Origin: Actinomycetota bacterium
GTDB taxonomy: Bacteria > Actinomycetota > Acidimicrobiia > Acidimicrobiales > Ilumatobacteraceae
Length of the DNA: 64,000 nucleotides
NCBI GenBank assembly: GCA_016213625.1
Contig: JACQZZ010000013.1
Coordinates: 62,001-126,000, forward strand
Direction: 5' to 3'
The notes beneath the pieces were generated by a model. The model did no database searches. It saw only the letters and a list, made by a program, of their open reading frames with translations, and was not told where the DNA came from. The position numbers were made by a program, and so were the translations under genes. Positions 39,881 through 49,900 of this stretch are shown in pieces (positions within the stretch are counted from its first letter, which is position 1; each line of letters starts with the position of its first letter).

Positions 39881-41271
39881 CGACGTGGAAGGTGTACATC
39901 CGGGGAGACCACTGGCATCGCCTCCACGAGCACCTCCACGGTTCTCCCGGCGAACACGGCGCCGTGTTGCTTTGCGGCGTCGCTCGCGGCGTCGACCACG
40001 AGCGTCTGCTCGTCCACGAAGTGCACATTGCGCAGGACGGGAGCGACTACACGTACGGCGACGGGGTGTACCGACTGAACGGCGCATTCGCGACCCGCCA
40101 GGCGTTACGCGCCCGAAGCGAAGCCCTCGTTTACATTGCGGTCCATCCGCACGGCGGCTTCGACTCGGTCGAGTTTTCCGGCGTCGACTTGCGTAGCCAG
40201 CACAACAGCACCAAACCCCTGCTCGCCGCCTCGGGCAAGGACCGGGTCGGCTGGCTCGTCACCGCTCCCGCCGCGGCGAATGGCGTCATCCGCACGAAGG
40301 ACGGCGAGGAGCCGATCGCAGAGGTGGTCGTCCTCGACGAGTACCAAAGGCTGGTACGCACCCCGCGGCCTGCGAACTCGACGATCGTCAGAACCGAGCC
40401 GAGGTTCGCTCGGCAGGCATTGATCTACGGTGATGTCGGTCAGCGCATGTTCGCGGGTGCCACAGTCGGCATCGTTGGGCTCGGCGGCGGTGGGGCAGTG
40501 CTCAATGACATGCTGTCGTCGCTTGGCGTCGGACACCTCGTGCACATCGACCCCGAGCGGGTCGACATCAGCAATCTGCCGAGGCTCATCGGCGCTACGC
40601 GGTGGGATGCCCTCGAACCGATCTCCCGATGGCTGCCCGAGAAGCTGCGGGAACGGCTCTCCAGGTCGAAGGTCGCCGTCGCCAAACGGGTCGCCCGACG
40701 CAACAACCCGAAGATTCGTCTCACCACGCTGCGTCGCGCGGCGAACCACAACGACGCCGTCGAGGCGTTACTCAAGTGCGATTACATCTTCCTCGCCGCG
40801 GACACGGCCGGGGCTCGCCTGCTCGTCAACGCCGTCAGCGCTCAGTATCTGATTCCGATGACCCAGATCGGCGCAAAGGTCCGCCTCGACGACGAAGGCA
40901 CCGTCAAAGACGTCTACTCGGTGTCACGCGTCGTCGGCAGGGCGCCCGGCTGTATGTGGTGCAACGGGCTGATCAACACCACCCGTCTCGCCGAGGAGGC
41001 GGTCAGCGTGGAGCAGCGAGCCGACCAGCAGTACGTGCAGGGCGTTGCCAACCCCAGCGTCAAGAGCCTCAACGTCATCGGAGCTGCGTGGGCGGTCGAG
41101 GACTTCCGAAACTGGTTCACCGGTCTCCGTTCCGCCGGACAGCTCTACACCACCGCTCATCCTCACGAACCCAGGGTGACGAGCTCGATCCCGCGCCACG
41201 ACGCCGAGTGCCCCTTCTGCACGGACGCTCTCGGGCGAGGCGCTACCGCTGCTCTTCCTGGCGTCACATGA
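39877..41271 (+). CDS. JAB (JAMM) isopeptidase-like domain fused to ThiF/E1-like adenylyltransferase
   Basis: 464 residues. The JAB domain spans about 1-150: Glu26 in SPGEHGAVLLCG, then VYIAVHPHGGFDSVEFSGVD with His90, His92, Ser101 and Asp104. The HxH-to-Ser spacing is 8, one more than the canonical JAMM motif. The ThiF domain begins near 178: MFAGATVGIVGLGGGGAVLN (P-loop-like), HIDPERVDISNLPRLIG (Asp and Arg boxes) and LLKCDYIFLAADTAGARLLV. Cys359/362 and Cys445/448 look like the structural zinc of MoeB/ThiF. Only Cys33 and Cys301 remain, neither at a typical E1 catalytic place. It should adenylate the Ubl and trim or remove it. Last gene of the coupled operon. Confidence 0.83.
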   Translation: MTTWKVYIRGDHWHRLHEHLHGSPGEHGAVLLCGVARGVDHERLLVHEVHIAQDGSDYTYGDGVYRLNGAFATRQALRARSEALVYIAVHPHGGFDSVEFSGVDLRSQHNSTKPLLAASGKDRVGWLVTAPAAANGVIRTKDGEEPIAEVVVLDEYQRLVRTPRPANSTIVRTEPRFARQALIYGDVGQRMFAGATVGIVGLGGGGAVLNDMLSSLGVGHLVHIDPERVDISNLPRLIGATRWDALEPISRWLPEKLRERLSRSKVAVAKRVARRNNPKIRLTTLRRAANHNDAVEALLKCDYIFLAADTAGARLLVNAVSAQYLIPMTQIGAKVRLDDEGTVKDVYSVSRVVGRAPGCMWCNGLINTTRLAEEAVSVEQRADQQYVQGVANPSVKSLNVIGAAWAVEDFRNWFTGLRSAGQLYTTAHPHEPRVTSSIPRHDAECPFCTDALGRGATAALPGVT

Positions 41272-41446
41272 TCGGCCCCAGCACCGCTCATCGCATGACC
41301 GAAGGCGGGACATCGACAGAACCGGGCGCTCGTTGGGGGGCGCAGAACGACTGTGATCACGCTCACCAGCGGAATGTGCCACATCGGCGCATCGGAGCGC
41401 CTTCCGCGGGTCCCGCCAGCTGGCGGCATTTCATAGGATCGATTTC

Positions 41447-42295
41447 GTGAGTCGAATCGGCAGTGTCGGAGGTGTTCCCGTTCGGGTACCTGAATCGAGC
41501 GGTCCGGTCGAGCAGTTGTTGGAGTTCGCCGCTACCTACAACGCGTACGAGACGTTTGCGCGGACGCCGAACGAGCTGGAGCGCATCGTCATGCCGATCT
41601 ACGACGCGATCAGTCGCTCGGGTCAGGTTCCGGATTGGCTCGGTATCGATCTTGCACGCGCCGTCCTATTCTGCGCGTACCGAGCCGATCACTTCGGCGG
41701 CGGCTACGGCCCCTACGAGCCGATGAGAACGCTCGTCGAGGCAATCCGCCAGATGAGCGGAGGTTGGGTCGATCGCCGCGCAGCGGCCCAAACGTCGGAA
41801 CCGCCGAATGCTCGTGAGGCAGATGAGTTTGTTGACACGGCTGAGTACTCAGAAGACGCGATCTATCGCTGGTGGTTCCGCCGGCGCTGGGCTCACGGGC
41901 CCACGCTGTGCTTCATCGGCCTGAACCCCGCAACGGGCGATACCGACGGCAAGCCCCGCCCGACGCTTCGACGTGTTGTCGGATGGGCACGCCGCGAGGG
42001 TTGCGGATCGGTAGTTGTCGTCAACCTCTTCGCATATCGGGCGACGAAACCTGACGATCTCCTTCACGCAACAGTTGACATCGTGGGTGAACAAACTGAC
42101 GACGTCATTCGTCGAGAGTCGTCTGACGCGGCGATCACGCTTGTGGCGTGGGGCTCGCACCGGCTCGCCACGTCGAGAGCCTCGATCGTTCTGCCGCTGC
42201 TGCGCCATCCGGTGTGCGTTGGAATCACGAAGTCGGGTTCACCTTCCCATCCGCTCTTCATGCCGGCAGCCGCGCGCTTCAAGCCCTACCCCTGA
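41447..42295 (+). CDS. DUF1643-domain protein with extra N-terminal domain
   Basis: 282 residues, GTG start. The C-terminal half is DUF1643: GPTLCFIGLNPATGDTDGKP, RPTLRRVVGWARREGCGSVV, VVNLFAYRATKPDDLLHA and GITKSGSPSHPLFMPAAA. The first 130 residues (VEQLLEFAATYNAYETFART, LARAVLFCAYRADHFGGGYG) are not part of that family and look helical. DUF1643 is common on phages and mobile elements; its activity is unknown. It lies 175 bases after the JAB-E1 gene on the same strand, so it could belong to that cargo unit, but the gap shows no coupling. No gene is seen in the gap. Confidence 0.75.
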   Translation: MSRIGSVGGVPVRVPESSGPVEQLLEFAATYNAYETFARTPNELERIVMPIYDAISRSGQVPDWLGIDLARAVLFCAYRADHFGGGYGPYEPMRTLVEAIRQMSGGWVDRRAAAQTSEPPNAREADEFVDTAEYSEDAIYRWWFRRRWAHGPTLCFIGLNPATGDTDGKPRPTLRRVVGWARREGCGSVVVVNLFAYRATKPDDLLHATVDIVGEQTDDVIRRESSDAAITLVAWGSHRLATSRASIVLPLLRHPVCVGITKSGSPSHPLFMPAAARFKPYP

Positions 42296-42463
42296 GAAGA
42301 CCACCAGCGGAATACGCCGCGACCAACGCCGCTGTGTCGAACGAGATCCAGACCGCCAAGTCCACGGAGTTCATCGACTCCGGTCCGGACTCGGGCAGGA
42401 CCGACGAGACGGCTGCGCTTGGTCTTTAACTTCGGGCTCGACCTGCCGTAGCACGACGCCAGC

Positions 42464-43204
42464 TTGAGTCGCAGGTGTGTGGTCGAGTGTGCGGACCGGT
42501 GTGCCGCGATCGTCAGCGTCGACGGCATGTTCGACGTTGGAACTCTCGATGTCTGCCTTCAAGCCCGTCGGCGGCGAGCGCTGCCTGGTGAGTGGCGGGT
42601 TGACCGCCGACTCGATGCGGTCGGGTCCGTCGACGAGGTCGTCGCTGCAATCCGGAGGCTCGATGATCAGTCGGACGTCGTCCTTCGAGGGCTGCTGGAT
42701 GTGCGTGACCGTCAGCAATCGGCAGGCGAATTGATCTTGGCTGCGCTGGTGCCGTTCGTGCTGGCGCGATGCGTCGGGCGTCCAGACCGGGTGGATGAGT
42801 TCGTGGCCGAGCTGGCGATCGTGATCGGGGAGGAGCGGGAAGTCGGTGTTCTCCGGTCGACCACGCGTCGGGTGGCGAACCAACTGCTCGACCGCGCCTG
42901 GGGACGCGTGCGTCTTCCGGCTCGGCGTGTGCAACAGCCGATTGCCGTGGACCCTGTTCGGCTCCATCGCCGGCTGCTTGCAGTCGAACCCGATCCGGCC
43001 GACCTCGCCATCGAGCGTGTCGACCGCGCCGCCGCGAACGACCGCCTTGCGGGCTGTCGGCGGTCCGACGCAGCGGTCGACCGTGCGTGGAGGACGGCCG
43101 TGCATCTGATGGATGTCGACGGCCGCACGGAGCGTGAGAGGCAGCAGCTCAACTATGCCCGGAGGATCCTGCGGCAGTCGATCGACCCGCAGAAGGTGGC
43201 CTGA
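42464..43204 (+). CDS. Hypothetical element protein (about 240 aa)
   Basis: Start uncertain: TTG 42464, GTG 42479 or ATG 42527 are in frame. The protein looks genuine: IVSVDGMFDVGTLDVCLQAR, DAVGSVDEVVAAIRRLDDQS, LILAALVPFVLARCVGRPDR followed by VDEFVAELAIVIGEE, and an Arg-rich C-terminal half ending ERERQQLNYARRILRQSIDP. Helical throughout, basic C-terminus, so nucleic-acid binding is possible. A competing 388-residue frame on the minus strand across this region and into the next gene has no recognisable domain. Short repeats of gtggtcgagtg precede both this gene and the following one. Confidence 0.55.
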   Translation: MSRRCVVECADRCAAIVSVDGMFDVGTLDVCLQARRRRALPGEWRVDRRLDAVGSVDEVVAAIRRLDDQSDVVLRGLLDVRDRQQSAGELILAALVPFVLARCVGRPDRVDEFVAELAIVIGEEREVGVLRSTTRRVANQLLDRAWGRVRLPARRVQQPIAVDPVRLHRRLLAVEPDPADLAIERVDRAAANDRLAGCRRSDAAVDRAWRTAVHLMDVDGRTERERQQLNYARRILRQSIDPQKVA

Positions 43205-43255
43205 CCTCGAGAGTGCGTGGTCGAGTGAGCGGTCGAGTGCGTCGTCCTCATCACC

Positions 43256-45580
43256 GTGAGTCCCGTGGTAGTCGTATCTCGGCCCTTCTCGTTCGACGAG
43301 GAAGATCCTCGCCCGATGTTGCAGCACCTCGACTCGTGGGCGCGGCACTCGCTCCGATCGCCGGAGGCCTGGGCGTCGGCGCTGGAACGATGCGGCCAGT
43401 GGGTCGACTACTCGGCGAGGAATCAGGTGTTGCTCGTGTCGTACGGAGTTGTCGGTCCGGTCGCCGGCGCAGCGACCTGGGAGCGGGTGGCCTCGACCGA
43501 GACCGGACGGAACTGCGCCGTGCGTGCAGGCGAGCACGGTCTCCCTGTGAGGGTGCCAGTCGTGTCCGAGGGGCCGACCACCAGTGAGCGGTCCCGCACA
43601 GGAGCCTCGTCAGAGTCGGTCGCACGCGGACTGCGCTGGGAGCCCGTCTTCGCACTCGAGCAGCTCGCGCGCCGGCCTCATCCTTCAACGCTCAATTCGG
43701 TCGCGGCTCCCAAGCTGTCGGCCGCCGACTGGATCGAAGTTGTACGTGTGGCGTCCGGCCGCGTGCTGGGACGGACCCCCAGGAAGGTGAGCGACCCTGA
43801 AGTCCAGCTGGCCTCCCTTGCGTCGAGGGTGACTCACGGGGCGGGCAGGGTGCGACTGCCAGACGAGCTGGCGGCTCAGGCCGGTTGGCTTGTGGCCGAC
43901 CGGCTCGGACTCGCCTCCGGCGCGATGCCGGCATTCGACCCGGTGGACTCGTCGGCACGCGAGAAGTGGCGAACGCTCGTCGATGTGCGCCATGCGGCGG
44001 GCGTTGTCATGGATGGCGTGTCGCACGGCCTCGGGGTGGACCTCGCACAATCTCCGATCCCTCGACACGAGTTGGTCGACGATCGTGAGGTGGCGCCCGG
44101 CCGGCGGAACTACCTCGCGCCGGCCGACCTGCGGGCACTGCCGATTGGCGTGTGGATCGAGGCTGGGCCGTACTCGCGATCTGAGTGGCTGTCACGAGGT
44201 GTCGCTGGTGCCGTCGGCGTCGGTTCGTTCTGCCGAGTGAACGAGCGCTCGTATCTGGGGGTCTACGAGACCCGCCAGGGAGCGATATGGCGACTCGAGA
44301 CGACAGGGCGTGGCGCCCACCACGGGCTCGTGTGCGAAGGCACCGCCGACTCGCTCGCGGAGGGGAAGGAGGCCGCCTGCCACGCGCTGCAGGAGCGCTT
44401 TCCCGAAGTCGCTCGCTCCATTGAGGTGGCGGGCGAGTCCAGGGTGGTCGGCGCCTCGCTCGCGTGGATGCCGATGCCGGAAGCGCGTGACGAGCGAACG
44501 CTGCAGCGCGTGATCGACGATCGCGTCGCGGCGGTGGTGGCGCCGGGTCCAGGCGGTCGATGGCAGACATGGGCGACGGTGGACGGTGTGCTGAGACAGG
44601 GTCCACTTAGTGCCTCTGTCGACTCGGCCAAGGATGCGGCCGACGCGCTAGTCGCAGGAGCGTTGGCCGACCTCGCGATCTACGCGCCGGACCGGGCGGA
44701 CCGCTTTGTTGCCGACCTCGCCGCGAGCGACAACTGGGATCGTTCGAAGGTGATCGCAGTTGTGGGTCACCGACTCTCTGACCACGACCGACAGTCGCTT
44801 GATGCGACTCAGGACCCGGTGGAGCTCGTCGACGCGCTGAATTCCACGGGTGTGCTCGCACCGCGCACGATCCTGGCTGTGCTTCGGGCCGAGGACGTGC
44901 CTCTGGACCTGGTCGTCGGACTTGTCCCTGCGATCGGTCTTGGTGTGCCCGAGGCGATCGCGGGCATCCACGAGTGTTGGGATGCAGATCGTCTCGACAT
45001 TGCGGCCTCGATTGGCGCCACGGTCGAGGAGCTGCGCGCTGCCGGATGCACACCAACCGAGCTGCTCGCCGCCGCTCCCAGGGAGACTCTGCGAAGCCTC
45101 GACTCGCGCGAATGCACGTGGGAACGAGTCGGGCCGTCGCTCCTTGAAGCCGGCTACACGGTTGGGGAAGCGGTGGCGCACATCGCTGCGCACGCGCCGA
45201 CTCCTCAGGCGTTCGTCGCTGGAGTGGTGACGCTCGTGGACGATGCTCCGACAGCATTCGCATTCTCGGCACGCCGAGCCGGCCCCGAGGATCTCGCCGC
45301 TCTCTCCGAGCGCTACGAGCTCGACCCACGCGAGACGGCTCGCACCCTCGTCGACGCGTCGGTTCCGCTCGACCGAGCGATCGAAACGGTCCACCTCCGA
45401 TGTGACCACGACGTCGACGCGACCTTCGAGCTGGCATCGTCGGTCCTAAGCGCCGATGGGCAGCTCATCAACCAGGTGTTGGCGGGCGAGCAGTGCGCTG
45501 TCGTCGAACTCCACGCCTACGACGTGACACGCGAGCTCGTTGATGCCGCGTCGCTTGCAGATTCCGGAGTGGAACTGTGA
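43256..45580 (+). CDS. Large ArdC-N-like accessory protein
   Basis: 774 residues from GTG 43256. The N-terminal 110 residues (MLQHLDSWARHSLRSPEAWA, CGQWVDYSARNQVLLVSYGV, AATWERVASTETGRNCAVRA with a following GEHGLPVRVPV) follow the ArdC N-terminal single-strand-DNA-binding pattern: helix, S-x-R-N-x-x-L-L, then W and a G-rich beta hairpin. About 200 residues after it are zincin-like in composition but show no HExxH motif. The C-terminal half is helical with regular DPVELVDALNSTGVLAPRTI-type repeats. Probably a DNA-protecting or replication accessory of the ICE. ATG/GTG coupling with the following gene (GTGA). Confidence 0.6.
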   Translation: MSPVVVVSRPFSFDEEDPRPMLQHLDSWARHSLRSPEAWASALERCGQWVDYSARNQVLLVSYGVVGPVAGAATWERVASTETGRNCAVRAGEHGLPVRVPVVSEGPTTSERSRTGASSESVARGLRWEPVFALEQLARRPHPSTLNSVAAPKLSAADWIEVVRVASGRVLGRTPRKVSDPEVQLASLASRVTHGAGRVRLPDELAAQAGWLVADRLGLASGAMPAFDPVDSSAREKWRTLVDVRHAAGVVMDGVSHGLGVDLAQSPIPRHELVDDREVAPGRRNYLAPADLRALPIGVWIEAGPYSRSEWLSRGVAGAVGVGSFCRVNERSYLGVYETRQGAIWRLETTGRGAHHGLVCEGTADSLAEGKEAACHALQERFPEVARSIEVAGESRVVGASLAWMPMPEARDERTLQRVIDDRVAAVVAPGPGGRWQTWATVDGVLRQGPLSASVDSAKDAADALVAGALADLAIYAPDRADRFVADLAASDNWDRSKVIAVVGHRLSDHDRQSLDATQDPVELVDALNSTGVLAPRTILAVLRAEDVPLDLVVGLVPAIGLGVPEAIAGIHECWDADRLDIAASIGATVEELRAAGCTPTELLAAAPRETLRSLDSRECTWERVGPSLLEAGYTVGEAVAHIAAHAPTPQAFVAGVVTLVDDAPTAFAFSARRAGPEDLAALSERYELDPRETARTLVDASVPLDRAIETVHLRCDHDVDATFELASSVLSADGQLINQVLAGEQCAVVELHAYDVTRELVDAASLADSGVEL

Positions 45581-45942
45581 GCGACGGGGCGTGCAGCGTT
45601 GAGTACAGCGAGGCGTGGATCGATGTCGCCGCCGCCGTTGAGTACCTCGGCGCCACCCACCGACCCGGGCTCACGGTCTGGGACGCGCTCGCAGAGGCGG
45701 TGCGCTGGTGGATCGAGGGCGCGAGTTGGCAAGCTGACGCGGGTCGCGGAGGTGGCAGCCTTCCGTGGAGCGATCCCGACCCCTTGCGCACGGCGCTCGA
45801 GTCGCTGCTCGGAGTCGTGGGCCCTGCCGGCACACTTGATGGGCACGATCTGCCGACCGTCGTGGACGGCGCGCTGTGCGGTTGGCTGGATGCAATGGCC
45901 GAGGCGTTCAACGACGGTTCCAGATTCGCTCGTAGGGCATAG
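45577..45942 (+). CDS. Small acidic hypothetical protein
   Basis: 121 residues, GTG overlapping the previous stop. Acidic and tryptophan-containing helices: EYSEAWIDVAAAVEYLGATH, RPGLTVWDALAEAVRWWIEG and DGALCGWLDAMAEAFNDGSR. No family recognised, no signal peptide or membrane helix. Coupling indicates it works with the ArdC-N-like protein; a DNA-mimic or inhibitor role would fit the charge but is only a guess. Confidence 0.58.
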   Translation: MSDGACSVEYSEAWIDVAAAVEYLGATHRPGLTVWDALAEAVRWWIEGASWQADAGRGGGSLPWSDPDPLRTALESLLGVVGPAGTLDGHDLPTVVDGALCGWLDAMAEAFNDGSRFARRA

Positions 45943-46029
45943 TGCTGCTTCGGCACGTTTCTGTCCCCAGCCGAGCATTGCCGGAGAGTCGAGCAGCTCC
46001 AGAGGCGAGCGTGGGCGACCACCTGCGAG

Positions 46030-46902
46030 CTACAAGGCAAGTTCTGGCAAACCGGATCGCATCGCGAACAGGGCCCACCCTCGCGAGGCCACATGGAAGG
46101 CCGTGAAGTAGTCAATCGCGAGAGTTTCAACACTGCCGGTGATTGTTGCTAGACCGATACCCTCCGGGCCCAGATCCGTAATGGTGGTGCCCGCTGCGCC
46201 GAAGTGGGGCCAGATGAATCCGTGCGCCGCTCCGGACATCACACGCCACCGCGACTCCAGCTGTGCTCGTTGACGTTGCTCGGGGACGGTCGCCTGCATG
46301 GCTGCAGGGATGATTATGTCAGTCAGATTCCAGCTGGTTGGTCCACCCAGGGGAGCAAGCACTGCTCGGATTTCGTCGGATCGTTGCCTCATACGACCCA
46401 TCTGCTCGTCCGCCGTCTGATGGATGTCGTCGATATGGAAGGTCCGGCTCACCTGAGCCCCGAATGCGAGATGGTTGCGGTAGTCCTCGAGCGCGAAAGT
46501 AAGCATCCGTCGTCGTCGCTCGTTCGCATCGTCGGGCGCAAGCATCCACACCGCGATGGAGCCGCTCATGAGAGCGGAACGTGCAAGCGTGCTCGTAACA
46601 GAAGGGAACAGTTCGCCAGCTTCGATCAGAAGTCGAATGGCGTGGAGATGCTCGCGAGCGCTGCCCAGGCTCGCGATACAGAGGGACGTCGGGGGCGCCC
46701 ATGGCCAGACTCGGTCGTCATTCACGAGGTCGGCGTCGGGCCTGGGCTCGGGACGACTGGCGATCACCGTTCTCCAACGGTCGAGTCGGCCGAACGTCTT
46801 GCGAAGCTCCACCATCGTCTCGGTATCGGAGGGCTCGTGGGGTTCATCAGCGTTCGTCGCGTCTTCGGTCACCACTCGATCTTCGCGTGTGACAGCCCCC
46901 AC
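46030..46902 (-). CDS. Hypothetical helical protein of the ARS...AHG type
   Basis: 290 residues from a GTG at 46902 (an internal ATG at MVELRKTFGR is an alternative). Helical, with SVTSTLARSALMSGSIAVWM and LAPDDANERRRRMLTFALED at about 105-145, and SRWRVMSGAAHGFIWPHFGA near 225. This combination, an R-S-A/x-x-x-x-x-x-x-W-x-L-x-P helix and a later S-x-x-A-H-G, is shared with 62274-63185 and more loosely with 26562-27230. Function unknown. It is downstream of the relaxase gene on the same strand, 39 bases after its stop. Confidence 0.62.
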   Translation of the reverse strand: MGAVTREDRVVTEDATNADEPHEPSDTETMVELRKTFGRLDRWRTVIASRPEPRPDADLVNDDRVWPWAPPTSLCIASLGSAREHLHAIRLLIEAGELFPSVTSTLARSALMSGSIAVWMLAPDDANERRRRMLTFALEDYRNHLAFGAQVSRTFHIDDIHQTADEQMGRMRQRSDEIRAVLAPLGGPTSWNLTDIIIPAAMQATVPEQRQRAQLESRWRVMSGAAHGFIWPHFGAAGTTITDLGPEGIGLATITGSVETLAIDYFTAFHVASRGWALFAMRSGLPELAL

Positions 46903-46941
46903 TCCGGCGCCGTCTCGGCGGGCCAGCAGCGTATGACGCGG

Positions 46942-49900
46942 CTAAATCTCAAGGTCGAACGAGTCGACGGCAGCCGAGGACTGCAGCTGCGGCACGCGAG
47001 AATTGGCTAGCTCTCGATCGATCTCCTGGAGTTCGACCACGTGGGGCCAGTGCTCCAGGATCCATGCTCGGCGATCGGCCTGGCCGTTGAGGGCGTCGCG
47101 TAGGAGTTCGGCGGTGTCGTCGAGGGTGAGTTGGCCCGCGGCGAGGTCGGCGATGACGTGCCGCCAGTCGGCCGGTGCTTCGTCCAGGATCTGCTGCAGC
47201 TCGGCGCGGCGGTGAAGGAGCTCGTCGGAGGTTGGCACCTGAAGCGGCTGGGTCTCCAGCCGGTCGGTGGTGGCGAGCCAGGTCCGGGTGAAGGCGAGGT
47301 GCTCTTGCAGTTGCTCCCAATGCATCACTGCAGGACTGAATTCCGGTTGAGGGCCGAGCCCGGCCTCTCCGTCGGGTAGCTGACGGCTCGAACGCCAACG
47401 AGCGATCGACTCGACGGCGTCGTCCCACGTGACGGAGCCGACAACGTCAAGGGGACGATGGCCGACGAGCTTCGTGAGCCACGCCGGCCGGTCGGCGGTG
47501 AGTGCGTTGGCTGCACTCTCCACGTGTTGGCGCACGGCTCGCTCGAAGGTGCGGGCATCGCCCGGCTCCACGCCGAAGGTTCGGACGTGATCGCCCCACT
47601 GTCCGATCAGCTGGTCAGCCTCGGCGCGACGAGCGGAGAGGTGCTGCTCCGCAGCGGGAGTGAGCGGCCGAAGGTCGGGAGTGTGTGCTTCTACGATGCG
47701 AAGGTCAGCCCAGTCGAACGTCCTGGTGGCCTCCCGTCCGCTCTCGGCGATGAAGTGCAGGGTGGCAGTTCCGTGGGTGTCGTCGAACGCGACCACGATG
47801 CCGAGGTTGTGCCGGTCACCGGGGCTGAAGGTGGCGCCGATCGACATGTGGCGGGCGATCCCGTCGACGAGAGTGAGTCGTTCGAGAAGGTCGAGTGCGT
47901 TGTGGCCGAGGTGGTTGGTGGCATTCCGCTCGGCGGAGACCGCGAGGTTTCGCCGCTCTTCAAGCTCACTGAGGGACAGGTGCCTGGCAAGGCGATCGAT
48001 GCGCTCGATGTCGTGGTCGAGGCTGTGGGCGAGTTGCTTGGCGTGGGACCGGCTGACTCGCTCGACGAGGTCCTGCTCGACATCGCCAACCTGGTCCCAG
48101 TCGGGCGTCAGGTCGCTGTCGTGCCGTTGAATTTCGGCGGAGGCCTGGCGGTGAAGCTCAGCCGCTTCGGGATCGGTGAGGAAGATCCAGTTCTCATGGC
48201 TCCCGCGTGACAGCTCGACGTACGCGCCCTCCCGGTACAGGCCGTCCGCACCTACGGCGATGGCGAGGTCCCAGGTTCCTCCTTGGGCTCGGTGTGTGGT
48301 GAGGGCGTATGCGTGCGTGAGTGCTCCGCCCCGCCGGAGGTAGCGGTCCGTGAGCGTCACCTCGTCGCCAGCGTCGAGCCGGACGGTGATCTGCGAGTCC
48401 GCGATTGCCGTGACGATTCCAGCTTGGCCGTTGGCGATGTCCAACAGATCGCCTTCGATTGTCCGCTCCGTGCTGTTCCGCCGGACGATGACGCGCTCGC
48501 CGAGGCGGAAGGAATGCGGCCCGAAGCCAGCGGGGTCGTCCGTCAGCTCACCGTTCTCGACCAACCGCTCGATGACGGTGGCGTTCAGGCGGTCGACCGT
48601 CTGGTTCGTGCCGGCGAGCAGGACCGGGTTGAGACCCTGAGCTCGTGCCGCGAACCACCGATCGACCGCGCCGCAAATCATCTCGTCATGCGTCTCCGTC
48701 ACCACGACTCGATCGTTGGCAAGGTAGGCATCGACCGCACGCGCGACGCTGCCGGATCGGAGCTGCTCGAGCGCGATCTGTTCCCACTGGTGGCGTTGGC
48801 GGCGATTCACGGTGAGCTCGGCGACGGTGGGTGAGTGCGTGGCTGCGTAGGCGAAGCCGCCGCCCGCGCCGACTTCGGGCAGCTGGTGGTGGTCGCCAAC
48901 GAGTAGAACGCGGCCACCAGCGGCCACTTGGCGAGTGACAACACACTGGAGCGTGCGGATGTCGGCCATGCCCGCCTCGTCAATGATGAGGAGCGAGTGA
49001 GCGGTGGGTGCGTCGTGCTGGCGATCCCAGGCAAGCAGCAACGAGTGGAGCGTGCGCGCCGGGACTTGCGCTCCGCCGGCCAGTTCGAGGGCGGCGCGTG
49101 CCGATGGCGCAGCTCCATGGACGTGCCAGCCTGCGGTCTCGAAGACGGTGCGCACAGCGTCCATCGTGAAGGTCTTGCCGGTGCCTGCGGGGCCGACCAA
49201 GACGGCTACTTGGTTGTCAGCGGAGGCAACCGCACGAACGGCTGCTGCCTGGTCGGAGCCGAGTGCTCCGAAGCCAGCGATTACCGAAGCAAGCTGAGCG
49301 GCCGGGACTGCGGCAGCGGAGTCACGAGCATCGAGCGCTCGAATGAACTGTGACTCGACGTCCATCAACTCTCGGCTCGTCCAACGCTGCACGCCGTCCC
49401 GGCCCGCCTCGACGGGAATGACCAGTGGTGAGGAGAGCGCCCGAGCAGCGATCCGCTCCAATGTCTCGATGGTGGCGCCGTGGCCCTGGCGAGCGGCGAT
49501 GGCTCGGACGAGGTCGGGTTCGGTGAACGTTGACCGATCGCTCGTCAGGTCCACGCGCAGAACGTGCTCGATCCATTCCTCGGGATCAACGATTCGCTCG
49601 ATCTGCTCTGGGTTGCCGTGCTCATCGAATGCAACGCCTTCGAGACGCCAGACCTCATCGTATGCCGGCGCGGTACGAGCCTGGTACCAGCCGACCAGTC
49701 GCTCGGCTTCGGCCGGGCCCCATCCGGCAGCCTCGGCCTCGACCTTCCAGGCTTCGTCGAAGCGGTGACCTTCGAGTTCGCGCTTGTGCCGCCTCGTCGC
49801 AAGCACCGCCTCCTGGCGACCCTCAGGTGTATCGGGAGTGCCTGTCGCAGCGAGCCACGCGTCGATCTCGTTCGTGCGCTTCGAGAAGGTGTCGAGCAAC

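Noticed and set aside
42371-43537. 388-codon minus-strand frame
   Set aside because: Overlaps the start of the ArdC-N-like gene and lies opposite a more protein-like plus-strand frame; rich in Arg/Pro/His as in antisense shadows. Kept as the main alternative to the 42464 gene.
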